Below are positions 8,407 through 16,886 of a DNA stretch of 64,000 bases, in pieces. Source of the stretch: Azospirillum sp. B510 (GTDB lineage Bacteria; Pseudomonadota; Alphaproteobacteria; Azospirillales; Azospirillaceae); the NCBI RefSeq assembly GCF_000010725.1, contig NC_013857.1, positions 248,001-312,000 of the forward strand, in the 5' to 3' direction. Position numbers and translations under genes: made by a program. The notes beneath the pieces were generated by a model. That model had not been told where the DNA came from. It did not search any database and saw nothing but the letters and a program-made list of their open reading frames with translations. Position 1 is the stretch's first letter. The number at the start of each line of letters is the position of its first letter.

Positions 8407-8565
8407 ATGATGACCGAAGCCAAGCTGGGCCTGATCCTGACCAGCATCGCCATAACGGTGATGGCGGTTGCGCTTCATCGGCAACGGGCGCTCGGACGCA
8501 GCGGGCTGGTGACGGTGATCGCCGCCACCGCCGCCATCTTCGCCGCGATGTTCTTCACACAGTGA
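8407..8565 (+). CDS. Small hydrophobic protein of the norEF operon (52 residues)
   Basis: I do not recognise a family. The frame starts ATGATG at 8407, with AAGGAG at 8396-8401 in ideal position, and ends with TGA at 8563. The protein has two hydrophobic helices (about 6-21 and 33-50) joined by a basic loop (HRQRALGRSG), suggesting a hairpin membrane protein with the loop in the cytoplasm. It follows norF after 21 bases on the same strand. It may be a small accessory subunit of the NorE/NorF membrane module, which is inference. No other gene fits this stretch. Confidence 0.7.
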   Translation: MMTEAKLGLILTSIAITVMAVALHRQRALGRSGLVTVIAATAAIFAAMFFTQ

Positions 8566-8646
8566 CCGGGGTCCTTCATTTGCTCAACTGGACCGGGCCA
8601 CCGGGATGCGTAAGGTCGGTCGCGGCAGGCGGATGGAGCGGAAACC

Positions 8647-9174
8647 ATGCAACTTGAGGATCTCGGTCAGCGCATCTGTATCCTGGGACCATCCAACAGC
8701 GGCAAATCAACACTCGCGGTGGCGATCGCGCGCAAGCGCGGCCTGAAGGCCATCCACCTCGATCAGCTTCACCATCGGCCCGGCACCGATTGGGAGCCCC
8801 GCCCCTCAGATGAGTTCGTCGGCCTTCACGATGCTGCCATCGCCGCGGACCGGTGGGTCATGGATGGAAATTACTCAATCTGCATGCCGCAGCGTTTCGC
8901 GCGGGCGACCGGGCTGATCCTGTTGGACATCGCCATGCCGGCCAGCCTGCTGCGCTATTTCCGCCGGACATGGTTCGAGCACCAAAGACTTGGCGCGTTG
9001 GATAGCGGGCGCGACAGCATCAAATGGGAAATGATCCACCATATCGCCGTGGTCACGCCGAGGAACCGGAACCGCAATCTTGCCCGGTTCGAACAAGCCG
9101 ATCTGCCGAAAATTCGCCTGCCATCGATCCGCGCGATCAAGGATTGTTACCGTCGATGGGGGTTGGAAAGATAA
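8647..9174 (+). CDS. P-loop NTPase, adenylate-kinase/topology-modulation (FlaR) type
   Basis: A 175-residue cytoplasmic P-loop protein. Walker A GPSNSGKST is at residues 14-22, followed by LKAIHLDQLHHRPGTDW, and WVMDGNYS lies near residue 75. This layout matches the adenylate-kinase-related proteins annotated as DNA topology modulation proteins. Their true substrate is generally unknown. The C-terminus is basic. It stands alone, 81 bases after the norEF run, without an obvious partner, and converges with kynB. Reliable as a nucleotide-binding kinase-like protein; the specific role is unknown. Confidence 0.75.
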   Translation: MQLEDLGQRICILGPSNSGKSTLAVAIARKRGLKAIHLDQLHHRPGTDWEPRPSDEFVGLHDAAIAADRWVMDGNYSICMPQRFARATGLILLDIAMPASLLRYFRRTWFEHQRLGALDSGRDSIKWEMIHHIAVVTPRNRNRNLARFEQADLPKIRLPSIRAIKDCYRRWGLER

Positions 9175-9209
9175 CCCGTCTCTCTCCAAGCCCCATCGCA
9201 GCACATCCA

Positions 9210-10043
9210 CTATGAGCCGAGCAGCACGGCGACCAAACCGGAGTCCGGATCGGCCAGATCGTCGATGACGTCGAAGTGATGGCGCCCATCGGCCAGCCGG
9301 GAGGCTGTGGCGGCCCCCAGCCCGAGCCAGATGTTGGCCAGCAGCTCCGTTTGGCGGACGAATTCCGGCCGCTCGTCGGCCCCCACCCAGCAGGTGATGC
9401 GGGTTCCCGGCTGCGGTTTCAGCAGGGCGGGGCTTTCCGCAACGGCCTCCGCCTCATCCAGCCCAAGCTTGGCGTTCATGCGGGTATTCAGCAGTGGGCG
9501 CAGGTCGTGCAGGCCGCTGATCGAGACGACATGCTCCACCCGTTCCCGAACCTCCTCCATCAGCGGCGCATCGGCGCAGACCAGCCGGCTGACCAGATGA
9601 CCACCGGCCGAATGGCCGGTCAGGCGGAGCGGCCCCGGCCGGGTCTGCGCGATGGTCGAGACCGCCCGCGCCACCTGCCGGGTGATCCCGCCGATGCGGG
9701 TGTCCGGGCATAGCGTGTAGCTTGGCAGCGCGACCGCCCAGCCACGCGCGAGCGGCCCGGCCGCCAGATGCGACCAGCCGCCCTTGTCGAAGGCCATCCA
9801 ATAGCCGCCATGGACGAAGACCACCGTTCCCTTGGCGGTGCCGGCCGGAAGGAACAGGTCATAGCGTTCCCGCTCCCCCTCGCCATAGGGCAGGTCCAGC
9901 TCCGCCCGGCCGCCTGCGGTGAGTTCGGCCCGAAAGGCGGCGGCCCGCTCCGCCCAGCGGGCGGGATAGGCGTCGCCGCCGGGAATATGGGCGCCATTGC
10001 TGTAGGCGTCGTCCCAATCCGTGATCTTGCGCAAGTCCGTCAC
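9210..10043 (-). CDS. kynB: Arylformamidase (kynurenine formamidase), alpha/beta-hydrolase type
   Basis: Probably hydrolyses N-formylkynurenine to kynurenine and formate, the second step of tryptophan degradation. The 277-residue protein is an alpha/beta hydrolase with the oxyanion motif HGGYW (78-82), nucleophile GHSAGG (Ser145) and late catalytic residues in VGADERPEF and DGRHHFDVID. It starts at a GTG at 10043 that overlaps the kynA stop by four bases (GTGA), so translation is likely coupled. A longer frame reading back into kynA has no support. Most bacterial KynB enzymes are metal-dependent cyclase-family proteins. This one instead resembles the animal/yeast hydrolase type, so activity is inferred from operon position and motifs. 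Confidence 0.8.
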   Translation of the reverse strand: MTDLRKITDWDDAYSNGAHIPGGDAYPARWAERAAAFRAELTAGGRAELDLPYGEGERERYDLFLPAGTAKGTVVFVHGGYWMAFDKGGWSHLAAGPLARGWAVALPSYTLCPDTRIGGITRQVARAVSTIAQTRPGPLRLTGHSAGGHLVSRLVCADAPLMEEVRERVEHVVSISGLHDLRPLLNTRMNAKLGLDEAEAVAESPALLKPQPGTRITCWVGADERPEFVRQTELLANIWLGLGAATASRLADGRHHFDVIDDLADPDSGLVAVLLGS

Positions 10044-10891
10044 AGCACCGTCCTCACCCGCCAAAGTTCCGGGAAAAGCTCCACCGCCAGCATATTGCGC
10101 AGATAGGACACGCCGCCGGTCCCGCCGGTGCCGCGCTTGAAGCCGATCACCCGTTCCACCGTCGTGACATGGTTGAAACGCCAGCGGCGGAAGTAATCCT
10201 CGAAATCCACCAGCTTCTCGGCAAGCTCGTAGAGCGGCCAATGGGCTTCCGGGGATTGGTAGACCGTCCGCCATGCCTCGGTCACGCCGTCATGCGGCTG
10301 GTGGGTCTGCGACACGTCGCGTTCCAGCACCTCCGCCGGAACCGGGATGCCGTTGCGGGCGAGCAGGCGCAGTGCCTCGTCATACAGGCTGGGACTGGCC
10401 AGTTCCTGTTCCAGCAGAGCATGGATCTCCGGCCGGTGCGCGTGGGGCCGCAGCATCGCCGGGTTGCGGTTGCCCAGCAGGAACTCGATCTCCCGGTATT
10501 GATAGGATTGGAAGCCGGAGGATTGGCCGAGATCGTCGCGGAAGCGGGTGTATTCGCTGGGCGTCATCGTGCGCAGCACGTCCCAGGCGGAATTCAGCTG
10601 TTCGAAGATGCGGGCGACGCGGGCCAGCATCTTGAAGGCGGGGGACAGCCGGTCCTCGCGGATCGCCTCGCGGGCGGCGCGGATCTCGTAGACGGCCAGC
10701 CGCATCCACAGCTCCGACGTCTGGTGCTGTATGATGAACAGCATCTCGTCATGGGCGCTGGAGCGCGGGATCTGTGCGCCCAGGATGCGGTCCAGTTGCA
10801 GATAGTCGCCGTAGGACATCCGCCCATCGAAGGCCATCTGCGCGCCCTCGGATGCCGGATCGTAGGGCTTCTTCATATCCTGCCCGCTCAT
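10040..10891 (-). CDS. kynA: Tryptophan 2,3-dioxygenase
   Basis: Haem enzyme that opens the indole ring of L-tryptophan to N-formylkynurenine, the first step of the kynurenine pathway. The 283-residue protein (start MSGQDMKK at 10891) shows family segments MSYGDYLQLDRILGAQ, HDEMLFIIQHQTSELWMRL with the haem-pocket histidine, FQSYQYREIEFLLGNRN and, near the C-terminus, KRGTGGTGGVSYL. Its ATG overlaps the kynU stop by four bases (ATGA), and its own stop overlaps kynB by four bases. A start at 10930 would extend into kynU and is not needed. Confidence 0.95.
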   Translation of the reverse strand: MSGQDMKKPYDPASEGAQMAFDGRMSYGDYLQLDRILGAQIPRSSAHDEMLFIIQHQTSELWMRLAVYEIRAAREAIREDRLSPAFKMLARVARIFEQLNSAWDVLRTMTPSEYTRFRDDLGQSSGFQSYQYREIEFLLGNRNPAMLRPHAHRPEIHALLEQELASPSLYDEALRLLARNGIPVPAEVLERDVSQTHQPHDGVTEAWRTVYQSPEAHWPLYELAEKLVDFEDYFRRWRFNHVTTVERVIGFKRGTGGTGGVSYLRNMLAVELFPELWRVRTVL

Positions 10892-12081
10892 GTGACGATC
10901 GCCTTCCTGTGGTATTCCGGCCGGTCCCAAAGCCCGCCATCCGTCACCTGTTTCAGAACCGCGACGGCGCCGCGCACCTCCGCTTCGCCGATATAGAGCG
11001 GGGTGAAGCCGAAGCGCAGCACGTCGGGTGCCCGGAAATCGCCGATCACGCCGCGGTCGATCAGCGCCTGCATGATGGCATAGCCCTGTGGATGGCGGAA
11101 CGACACCTGGCTGCCGCGACGGCTGCCGTCACGCGGGGAGGCAAGCTCCAGCGTCGGGCATTGCGCCTCGACCAGTTCGATGAACAGGTCGCACAGCGTC
11201 ATGGAGGTGCGGCGGATGTCGGCCATGTCGACATCGTCCCAGACGTCGAGCGCCGCGTCGAGTGCGGCCAGCGCGATCACCGGCGGGGTGCCGACGCGCA
11301 TCCGCTCCACGCCCGCGCCGGGGCGGTAGGAGGGATCGAAGGCGAAGGGCGCCTCGTGCCCCATCCAGCCCGACAGGGCCGGACGCGCCCTCTCCGCATG
11401 CTGCGGGGCGACATAAATGAAAGCCGGCGCCCCCGGCCCGCCATTCAGGTATTTGTAAGTGCAGCCGACGGCGAAATCCGTCCCGGCCCCGGCCAGATCG
11501 ACCGGCAGCGCGCCGGCGGAATGGGCGAGGTCCCACACCGTCACCACGCCGGCGGCATGGGCCTTGGCGGTCAGCGCCGCCATGTCGTGCAGGCGTCCGG
11601 TCCGGTAATCGACCTCGGTCAGCATCAGCACGGCGACATCCTCGCCGATTGTCCCCTCCACCTCCTCCGGCGCCACCACCTTCAGAATGTGCCCTTGACC
11701 CAGCGTTTCGATCAGCCCCTCCGCCATATAGAGGTCGGTGGGGAAGTTGCCGCTGTCGGACAGGATCACCCGGCGCTCGGGACGCATCGCCAGCGCGGCG
11801 GCCAGCGCCTGATAGACCTTGATCGACAGGGTATCGCCGACCACGACGCTGCCGGCCGGGGCACCGATCAGGCGGGCGATACGGTCGCCCACCTTGCGCG
11901 GCTGAACCATCCAGCCGGCGCTGTTCCAGCCGCGGATCAGTTGGCCGCCCCATTCCTCGGCCAGGGTGCGGGCCACCCGCTCCTTCGCCGCGATGGGCAA
12001 GGGGCCCAGCGAGTTGCCGTCGAGATAGATCACCCCATCCGGAATATCGAAGCGGGCGCGGGTCTTTGCGAAATCGGTCAT
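10888..12081 (-). CDS. kynU: Kynureninase
   Basis: PLP enzyme that cleaves kynurenine to anthranilate and alanine. It is a 397-residue cytoplasmic protein. The PLP lysine is K210 in CTYKYLNGGPGAPAF. Other family segments are YLDGNSLGPLP near the start, GDTLSIKVYQ, and WDLAHSAGALPVDL. The ATG at 12081 is preceded by GGAAGGAG, an excellent ribosome site. It is the first gene of the kynU-kynA-kynB operon, whose 4-base overlaps suggest a fixed ratio of the three enzymes. The promoter should lie in the 206-base gap to the divergent aminotransferase gene; I see no clear operator there. Confidence 0.95.
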   Translation of the reverse strand: MTDFAKTRARFDIPDGVIYLDGNSLGPLPIAAKERVARTLAEEWGGQLIRGWNSAGWMVQPRKVGDRIARLIGAPAGSVVVGDTLSIKVYQALAAALAMRPERRVILSDSGNFPTDLYMAEGLIETLGQGHILKVVAPEEVEGTIGEDVAVLMLTEVDYRTGRLHDMAALTAKAHAAGVVTVWDLAHSAGALPVDLAGAGTDFAVGCTYKYLNGGPGAPAFIYVAPQHAERARPALSGWMGHEAPFAFDPSYRPGAGVERMRVGTPPVIALAALDAALDVWDDVDMADIRRTSMTLCDLFIELVEAQCPTLELASPRDGSRRGSQVSFRHPQGYAIMQALIDRGVIGDFRAPDVLRFGFTPLYIGEAEVRGAVAVLKQVTDGGLWDRPEYHRKAIVT

Positions 12082-12287
12082 CGATCTGACAGCTCCTTCC
12101 CGGCGCAGCATGCCCCGCAAACGCTCGCGCTGTAAATTGTCGTGATGCCGAAGCGGGTCTGGGGAAGTCAATTCATCATTGTCCCGAAGACCGCGAAAGT
12201 GGAGGATCGCACCAGCCGGATCGCCCGGCCATCGACATCGATAAATTCTTAACCGCCATTCTCCAGCCAAGGACCGGACGAACCGCC

Positions 12288-13460
12288 ATGTTCAACGCGC
12301 TTTCCCGCCAGCCCGACGACGCTCTGCTCGCCCTGATCGGGCTGTACAAGCAGGACACGCGGCCGAACAAGGTCGATCTCGGCGTCGGCGTCTATCGCGA
12401 CGAGGAGGGGCGCACCCCGGTCTTCCGCGCGGTGAAGGCGGCGGAACGGTCGCTGCTCGACGGACAGGACAGCAAGGCCTATCTCGGGCTGGAAGGCGAC
12501 GCGCTCTATCTGGAACGGCTGTGGTCGCTGGTTGGCGGCGCGGCGGGTGCGAAGGTCACCGCCGCCGGCGTGCAGACCCCCGGCGGGTCGGGCGCCCTGC
12601 GTCTGGCCGCCGATCTTCTCCTGCGCGGCGGATCGAAGCGCGTGCTGGTCGGCCAGCCGACCTGGCCCAACCATGTCGGCATCTTCGCCGCCGCCGGCCT
12701 GGAGGTGGTGAGCCATCCCTTCTTCGACACCGCCAGCCAAGCCGTGCTGTTCGACCGCATGATCGCGGCGTTCGAGGCGGCGCGGCAGGGCGACGTCGCC
12801 CTGCTGCATGCGAGCTGCCACAACCCGACCGGCGCGCCGCTGTCGCTCGACCAGTGGAAGACGCTGTCCACCGTGCTGGAGGAACGCGGCGTGCTGCCGC
12901 TGGTCGATCTCGCCTATCAGGGCTTCGGGCGCGGGCTCGACGAGGATGCCGAGGGGCTGCGCCACCTGATCGGTGCCGTTCCGGAAACGCTGGTCGCCGT
13001 GTCGTCGTCGAAGTCCTTCGGCCTCTACCGGGAGCGCACCGGCGCCATCTTCGCCGTCGCCGCGGTGCCGGCGGCCGCCGATCTCGCCAAGTCCAACCTG
13101 ATGGGGCTGGCCCGCACCAGCTATTCGATGCCGCCCGACCATGGCGCCGCCGTGGTCCGCACCATCCTGGGCGACGCCGCCCTGACCGCCGACTGGACGG
13201 CCGAGCTGGATGGCATGCGCGCCCGCATCACCGGCATCCGCCGCAAGCTGGCCGCCGGTCTGGCCGGCGCCTTCCCGGCCCTGACCGCGGTGGCGGCGCA
13301 GGAGGGCATGTTCTCCCTGCTGCCGCTGACCGAGGCGGAGGTGCTGCGCCTGCGCGCCGACCACGCCATCTACATGCCGACCTCCGGCCGCATCAACATC
13401 GCCGGCCTGAAGACGGCCGAGGTGGAGGATGTGGTGGCGAAGTTCGCGGCCCTCCGCTGA
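12288..13460 (+). CDS. tyrB: Aromatic amino acid / aspartate aminotransferase (class I)
   Basis: Transfers the amino group between aromatic amino acids or aspartate and 2-oxoglutarate. The 390-residue class I aminotransferase begins MFNALSRQPDDALLALIGLYKQD and carries KVDLGVGVYRDEEG. It has NPTGAP near residue 180, the PLP lysine K242 in SSSKSFGLYRERTGA, and the late arginine in GRINIAG. It is divergent from kynU, so a role with tryptophan, kynurenine or indole-3-pyruvate substrates is possible. The family alone does not decide between aspartate and aromatic preference, so the symbol is a best fit. Confidence 0.85.
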   Translation: MFNALSRQPDDALLALIGLYKQDTRPNKVDLGVGVYRDEEGRTPVFRAVKAAERSLLDGQDSKAYLGLEGDALYLERLWSLVGGAAGAKVTAAGVQTPGGSGALRLAADLLLRGGSKRVLVGQPTWPNHVGIFAAAGLEVVSHPFFDTASQAVLFDRMIAAFEAARQGDVALLHASCHNPTGAPLSLDQWKTLSTVLEERGVLPLVDLAYQGFGRGLDEDAEGLRHLIGAVPETLVAVSSSKSFGLYRERTGAIFAVAAVPAAADLAKSNLMGLARTSYSMPPDHGAAVVRTILGDAALTADWTAELDGMRARITGIRRKLAAGLAGAFPALTAVAAQEGMFSLLPLTEAEVLRLRADHAIYMPTSGRINIAGLKTAEVEDVVAKFAALR

Positions 13461-13474
13461 GGAGACGGACGACC

Positions 13475-14104
13475 ATGACCGCCGCCCTCCAGGCCCCGTC
13501 CGCCGCAACCGAGCGCCACCAGCTCTATGAAGACGCGCTCGCCATGCTGTTGGGCACGCTGTTCATCGCGCTGGGCATGCTGATCTACTCCAAGACGATG
13601 CTGCTGACCGGCAGCACCGCCGGGCTGGCTCTGCTGTTGAGCTACGTCACCAAGGTTCAGTTCGGCATCCTCTTCTTCGCGATCAACCTGCCCTTCTATT
13701 GGCTGGCCTGGAAGCGGCTGGGCTGGAAGTTCACCGCCCGCACCTTCATCGCCGTGGCGCTGGTGACGCTGTTCTCGCGCCTGACCGACCAGTGGATCGG
13801 CTTCACCCACCTGGATCCGCTCTATGCCACCGTGGTCGGCGGCGGGCTCTGCGGCACCGGCCTGCTGATGCTGTTCCGTCACCGCACCGGGCTTGGCGGC
13901 GTCAACATCCTGGCGATCTATCTTCAGGAGCGCCATGGCATCCGCGCCGGCTATTTCCAGCTCGGCGTCGATCTCGCCATCCTGGCCGGCGCCTTCTTCG
14001 TGCTGGCGCCGGACCGGCTGCTGCTGTCGGTGCTGGGGGCGACCATCGTCAACGTCACGCTGGCGATCAATCACAAGCCGGGCCGCTATCTCGGCATCAG
14101 TTGA
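13475..14104 (+). CDS. YitT-like integral membrane protein (first copy)
   Basis: A 209-residue membrane protein with about five or six hydrophobic segments. The opening pattern is ALAMLLGTLFIALGMLIYSKTMLLTGSTAGLALLLSY, followed by FGILFFAINLPFYWLAWKRLGWKF and a mid segment GGGLCGTGLLMLFRHRTGLGGVNILAIYLQE. These match YitT/YczE-like proteins of unknown function. The ATG at 13475 follows the aminotransferase stop by 14 bases with a GAGGAGA ribosome site, so the two are probably one transcript. A clear paralogue lies at 40865-41521 (shared FGILFFxxNLPFY, GLFRH/MLFRH and YYLQE/IYLQE motifs). Transport of an aromatic compound is a guess from context only. Confidence 0.72.
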   Translation: MTAALQAPSAATERHQLYEDALAMLLGTLFIALGMLIYSKTMLLTGSTAGLALLLSYVTKVQFGILFFAINLPFYWLAWKRLGWKFTARTFIAVALVTLFSRLTDQWIGFTHLDPLYATVVGGGLCGTGLLMLFRHRTGLGGVNILAIYLQERHGIRAGYFQLGVDLAILAGAFFVLAPDRLLLSVLGATIVNVTLAINHKPGRYLGIS

Positions 14105-14128
14105 AGCCGTGCCGATGTGCGGGCGCCG

Positions 14129-14602
14129 TCAGCGCCCGCAGCAGGCCTTGTGCTTGCGTCCCGATCCGCAGGGGCAGGGATCATTGCGGCCGACCTTCAC
14201 CACCCGGCGCGGTGGGTCCTTCGGGTTGAGGACGCTGTCGACATAGAGCCAGCGGCCATCGACCTTGCGGAAGCGTGACCGTTCATGCAGCGGCCACTCC
14301 TCGCCGTCGCGCTGGAAGGTCAGGAAGAACTCGACCATCCCGTCGTCGCCTCGCTCCTCCGTCTTCATGACGGTCAGCGGTCCCCATTCGCATTCCCGTG
14401 CCATCCGCTCGGCGTCGGCGCGGCTGAAGGCGGAGCGGCTTTCCGGCGCATAGCTGCGCTCGATATGATCGATGTCATGACGGACGAAGGCGGTGTAGCG
14501 CGACCGCATCAGCGCTTCGGGTGAGGGGGCTGGCTGGCCGGCCAGGATCGGGCCGCAGCATTGATCGACAATCAGACCAGACCCGCAGGGACAGGCGGAC
14601 AT
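14129..14602 (-). CDS. YchJ-like protein with N- and C-terminal SEC-C zinc motifs
   Basis: A 157-residue protein of the YchJ/UPF0225 type. It starts MSACPCGSG (first SEC-C motif, then CCGP) and ends NDPCPCGSGRKHKACCGR (second SEC-C motif). The YchJ core between them contains PEALMRSRYTAFVRHDIDHIERSY. SEC-C motifs bind zinc and, in SecA, contact partner proteins; the YchJ family has no established function. The start at 14602 is chosen because the zinc motif begins at once and an AGGAAA ribosome site lies upstream. It converges with the upstream YitT-like gene. Confidence 0.85.
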   Translation of the reverse strand: MSACPCGSGLIVDQCCGPILAGQPAPSPEALMRSRYTAFVRHDIDHIERSYAPESRSAFSRADAERMARECEWGPLTVMKTEERGDDGMVEFFLTFQRDGEEWPLHERSRFRKVDGRWLYVDSVLNPKDPPRRVVKVGRNDPCPCGSGRKHKACCGR

Positions 14603-14763
14603 CGTGAAACATTTCCTTTCACGGGCGGAGGGACAGTCGGCGCGACTGTGCATGCCGAACCTTAACGCCGTCTCAACATGTTTGGCGGAATTCTGCAATC
14701 GATGACATCGGTGCCTGGCAAGGACAAGCTCCGGATCGGCCGGCCCGGCGAGGAATTGGGACG

Positions 14764-16155
14764 ATGAGTGTGCGAATCGGCAGATCGATGGCGGCGGGTG
14801 GACGGCGGCGGCTGAACCTGTTCTTCAGGCCCTGGTTGGGCCGTCATACCGCCGATCTGTCGGCGATGCGCCTGCCGACCGCCGGCGCGGTTCTGCGCCG
14901 TCTGGCCGGCGCCGCCCTGTTCCTGGCGATGGCGGTCGGCGGCATCGCATTCCTGGTCGAGGTCGAGATCGCCGACGGCCGGGTGGTGGAGTTGGCGCGG
15001 GACGAGTCGGCCGCCTTCCTTGCGGAAGCCCGGTCGTCGCTCTCGGCCGGCGCGGCCGATGCCGATGTGGAGGCGTCGCTCCGGCGCTTCATGTCGAACC
15101 GGGAGGAGACACGCCTGCGCCACGGAGAGGGCCACTTCATCGTCGCGGAACTCTATGGGCCGGACCAGCGGAAAACGGCCGAATATGTGGTTCCCGGAGC
15201 GGAATGGGCGGAAGAACGACTTTCCGCCAGCCGGCATGGTTTCCCGGACGCCGACGGCTCCCTTTACGACCGCTTCACACTGGGCGGGCGCATCTTCATA
15301 CAAACGATGGAGCCTCTGCTCGATTCCGATGGCCGCCTGCTCGGCTATTTCGAGAGCGTCTTCCAGTTGTCCTCGCGGCGCTCCAACGAGATCCTGCGCG
15401 ACACCGCCACGGTCGCTGGCGTCTCGTCGCTGTCGGTGCTGGGGGCGGCGCTCGTTCTCCTGCCGATCTTCGGAGCCTACAACAGGGGATTCCTGCGCCT
15501 GTCGCGCGGACTGCTCGACGCCAACATCGGCATGCTGACGGCGCTGGGTAGTGCCATCGCCAAGCGTGACAGCGACACCAACGCCCACAATTACCGGGTG
15601 ACCGTTCTGGCCATCCGTCTGGCCGAGGCGCTGAGGCTGGACGACGCGGCCATCCGCCAGCTGGTGAAGGGCGCCTTTCTGCATGACGTTGGCAAGATCG
15701 CCATTCCCGACAGCATCCTGTTGAAGCCCGGCAAACTCGACGCCGAGGAGTTCGCCGTGATGAAAACCCATGTGGTTCACGGATTGGACATCATCGGCTC
15801 GTCGGGCTGGCTGGCCGATGCGGCCGATGTGGTCGGTGGCCATCACGAGAAGTTCGATGGCTCGGGCTATCCCCGCGGGCTGAAAGGCGACGCGATCCCG
15901 ATCGCCGCCCGCATCTTCGCTGTCGTCGACGTCTTCGACGCCCTTACCTCCCGCCGCCCCTACAAGGAGCCGATGTCCTTCGCCCCCGCCATGGACATTC
16001 TGGCGGAAGGAGCGGGCAAGCATTTCGACCCGGCGGTGCTCGCCCGTTTCACCGCCATCGCCGCCGGTCTGCATGAGAGGCTGACCGCTTTGGGCGATGA
16101 CGGTGTCCGGGAGGAGCTTGGCCGGCTGGTGATGCGCTATTTCAAGCTGGCGTGA
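14764..16155 (+). CDS. Membrane-bound HD-GYP protein, probable cyclic-di-GMP phosphodiesterase
   Basis: A 463-residue sensor-type protein. A hydrophobic segment near residues 45-65 and another near 220-240 enclose an extracytoplasmic sensing region of about 150 residues. The cytoplasmic HD-GYP domain (about 265-430) contains LHDVGKIAIPDSILLKPG, MKTHVVHG, and GGHHEKFDGSGYPRGLKG, so both HD and GYP signatures are intact. HD-GYP enzymes hydrolyse cyclic-di-GMP. What the periplasmic part senses is not visible. The gene stands alone on the plus strand and converges with the tetR gene after 5 bases. Confidence 0.88.
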   Translation: MSVRIGRSMAAGGRRRLNLFFRPWLGRHTADLSAMRLPTAGAVLRRLAGAALFLAMAVGGIAFLVEVEIADGRVVELARDESAAFLAEARSSLSAGAADADVEASLRRFMSNREETRLRHGEGHFIVAELYGPDQRKTAEYVVPGAEWAEERLSASRHGFPDADGSLYDRFTLGGRIFIQTMEPLLDSDGRLLGYFESVFQLSSRRSNEILRDTATVAGVSSLSVLGAALVLLPIFGAYNRGFLRLSRGLLDANIGMLTALGSAIAKRDSDTNAHNYRVTVLAIRLAEALRLDDAAIRQLVKGAFLHDVGKIAIPDSILLKPGKLDAEEFAVMKTHVVHGLDIIGSSGWLADAADVVGGHHEKFDGSGYPRGLKGDAIPIAARIFAVVDVFDALTSRRPYKEPMSFAPAMDILAEGAGKHFDPAVLARFTAIAAGLHERLTALGDDGVREELGRLVMRYFKLA

Positions 16156-16160
16156 ACCGG

Positions 16161-16775
16161 TCAGCCCGGCAGCGGGCCGCGCAGGAACAGGTCGACCGCC
16201 TTTTCGACGAAGGCGTATCGTTCCTCCTCCCCCGGCTGCGGGCAGAGCCCCAGAACCAGCTGACAATAGGCGCCGCCCTCAAGAGCCGCCAGGAACTGTT
16301 TCGCGACGAAGGCGGGATCGTCGGTGGCGATCACGCCCTGGTCGGCCAACCGGGTGAACAGGGCGACGATGCTGGAGATGCCCAGTTCGGGCCCCGCCTG
16401 ATAATAAAGCCGGGCGGCGACGGGCATCCTGGTCGCCTCCCCCACCACCGACTGATGAACACGGATCGCCGCCTCCGACCACAGCAGGTCGACGATGCGG
16501 CGGCCCACTTGGATCAGCACGTCGCGCAGCGGCACCCCGTCGAACATCTCCGGCGGAAAGTGCAGGCCGCGCCGCTCGCACTCGGCGGAAATCACCGCGG
16601 TGTAGAGCTCCTCCTTCGACGGAAAGCGGGTGTAGAGCGTGGTCTTGGACACCCGGGCCTGCTGCGCCACCTGATCCATGGAGGCGGCGGCATAGCCGAG
16701 CTCCAGAAACACCTCCCGCGCAGCGGTGATGATCTGCTCGGCCTTCGCATCGAGGGAGGAGGTGGGCGACGACAT
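16161..16775 (-). CDS. TetR-family repressor of the adjacent RND efflux genes
   Basis: A 204-residue TetR/AcrR-type regulator. The N-terminal helix-turn-helix (about residues 24-46, including VAQQARVSKTTLYTRFPSKEELY) is complete. The C-terminal ligand-binding half matches the AefR-like type (AALEGGAYCQLVLG). The start is set at the ATG at 16775; upstream in-frame codons add only weakly supported residues. It is transcribed divergently from the adaptor gene with a 111-base gap that carries an inverted repeat, so it very likely represses the efflux pair and itself. The inducing compound is unknown. Confidence 0.88.
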   Translation of the reverse strand: MSSPTSSLDAKAEQIITAAREVFLELGYAAASMDQVAQQARVSKTTLYTRFPSKEELYTAVISAECERRGLHFPPEMFDGVPLRDVLIQVGRRIVDLLWSEAAIRVHQSVVGEATRMPVAARLYYQAGPELGISSIVALFTRLADQGVIATDDPAFVAKQFLAALEGGAYCQLVLGLCPQPGEEERYAFVEKAVDLFLRGPLPG

Positions 16776-16796
16776 TTTGTGGTCCGATGGCTGCAC

Positions 16797-16812
16797 TGAA
16801 CTGTACCGTTCA
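16797..16812. promoter_or_regulatory. Candidate TetR operator
   Basis: TGAAC-N6-GTTCA is an inverted repeat in the tetR-efflux gap. It lies just upstream of a TTGACG (16816-16821) that could be the -35 of the efflux promoter. A second imperfect repeat (CAGTACGATACAG) lies at about 16850-16862. Either could bind the TetR protein; the assignment is inferred from position. Confidence 0.4.
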
Positions 16813-16886
16813 CTCTTGACGTGGATTGGTCGGCGGAGTAGGACGTTATCAGTACGATACAGTCCAGTCCAGCGAGGAGAGGTGGT

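Noticed and set aside
13475..14104. Reading the YitT-like gene as the C-terminal part of one 527-residue frame from 12521
   Set aside because: The upstream part of that frame is a shadow of the aminotransferase gene; a clear ATG with ribosome site starts the membrane protein.
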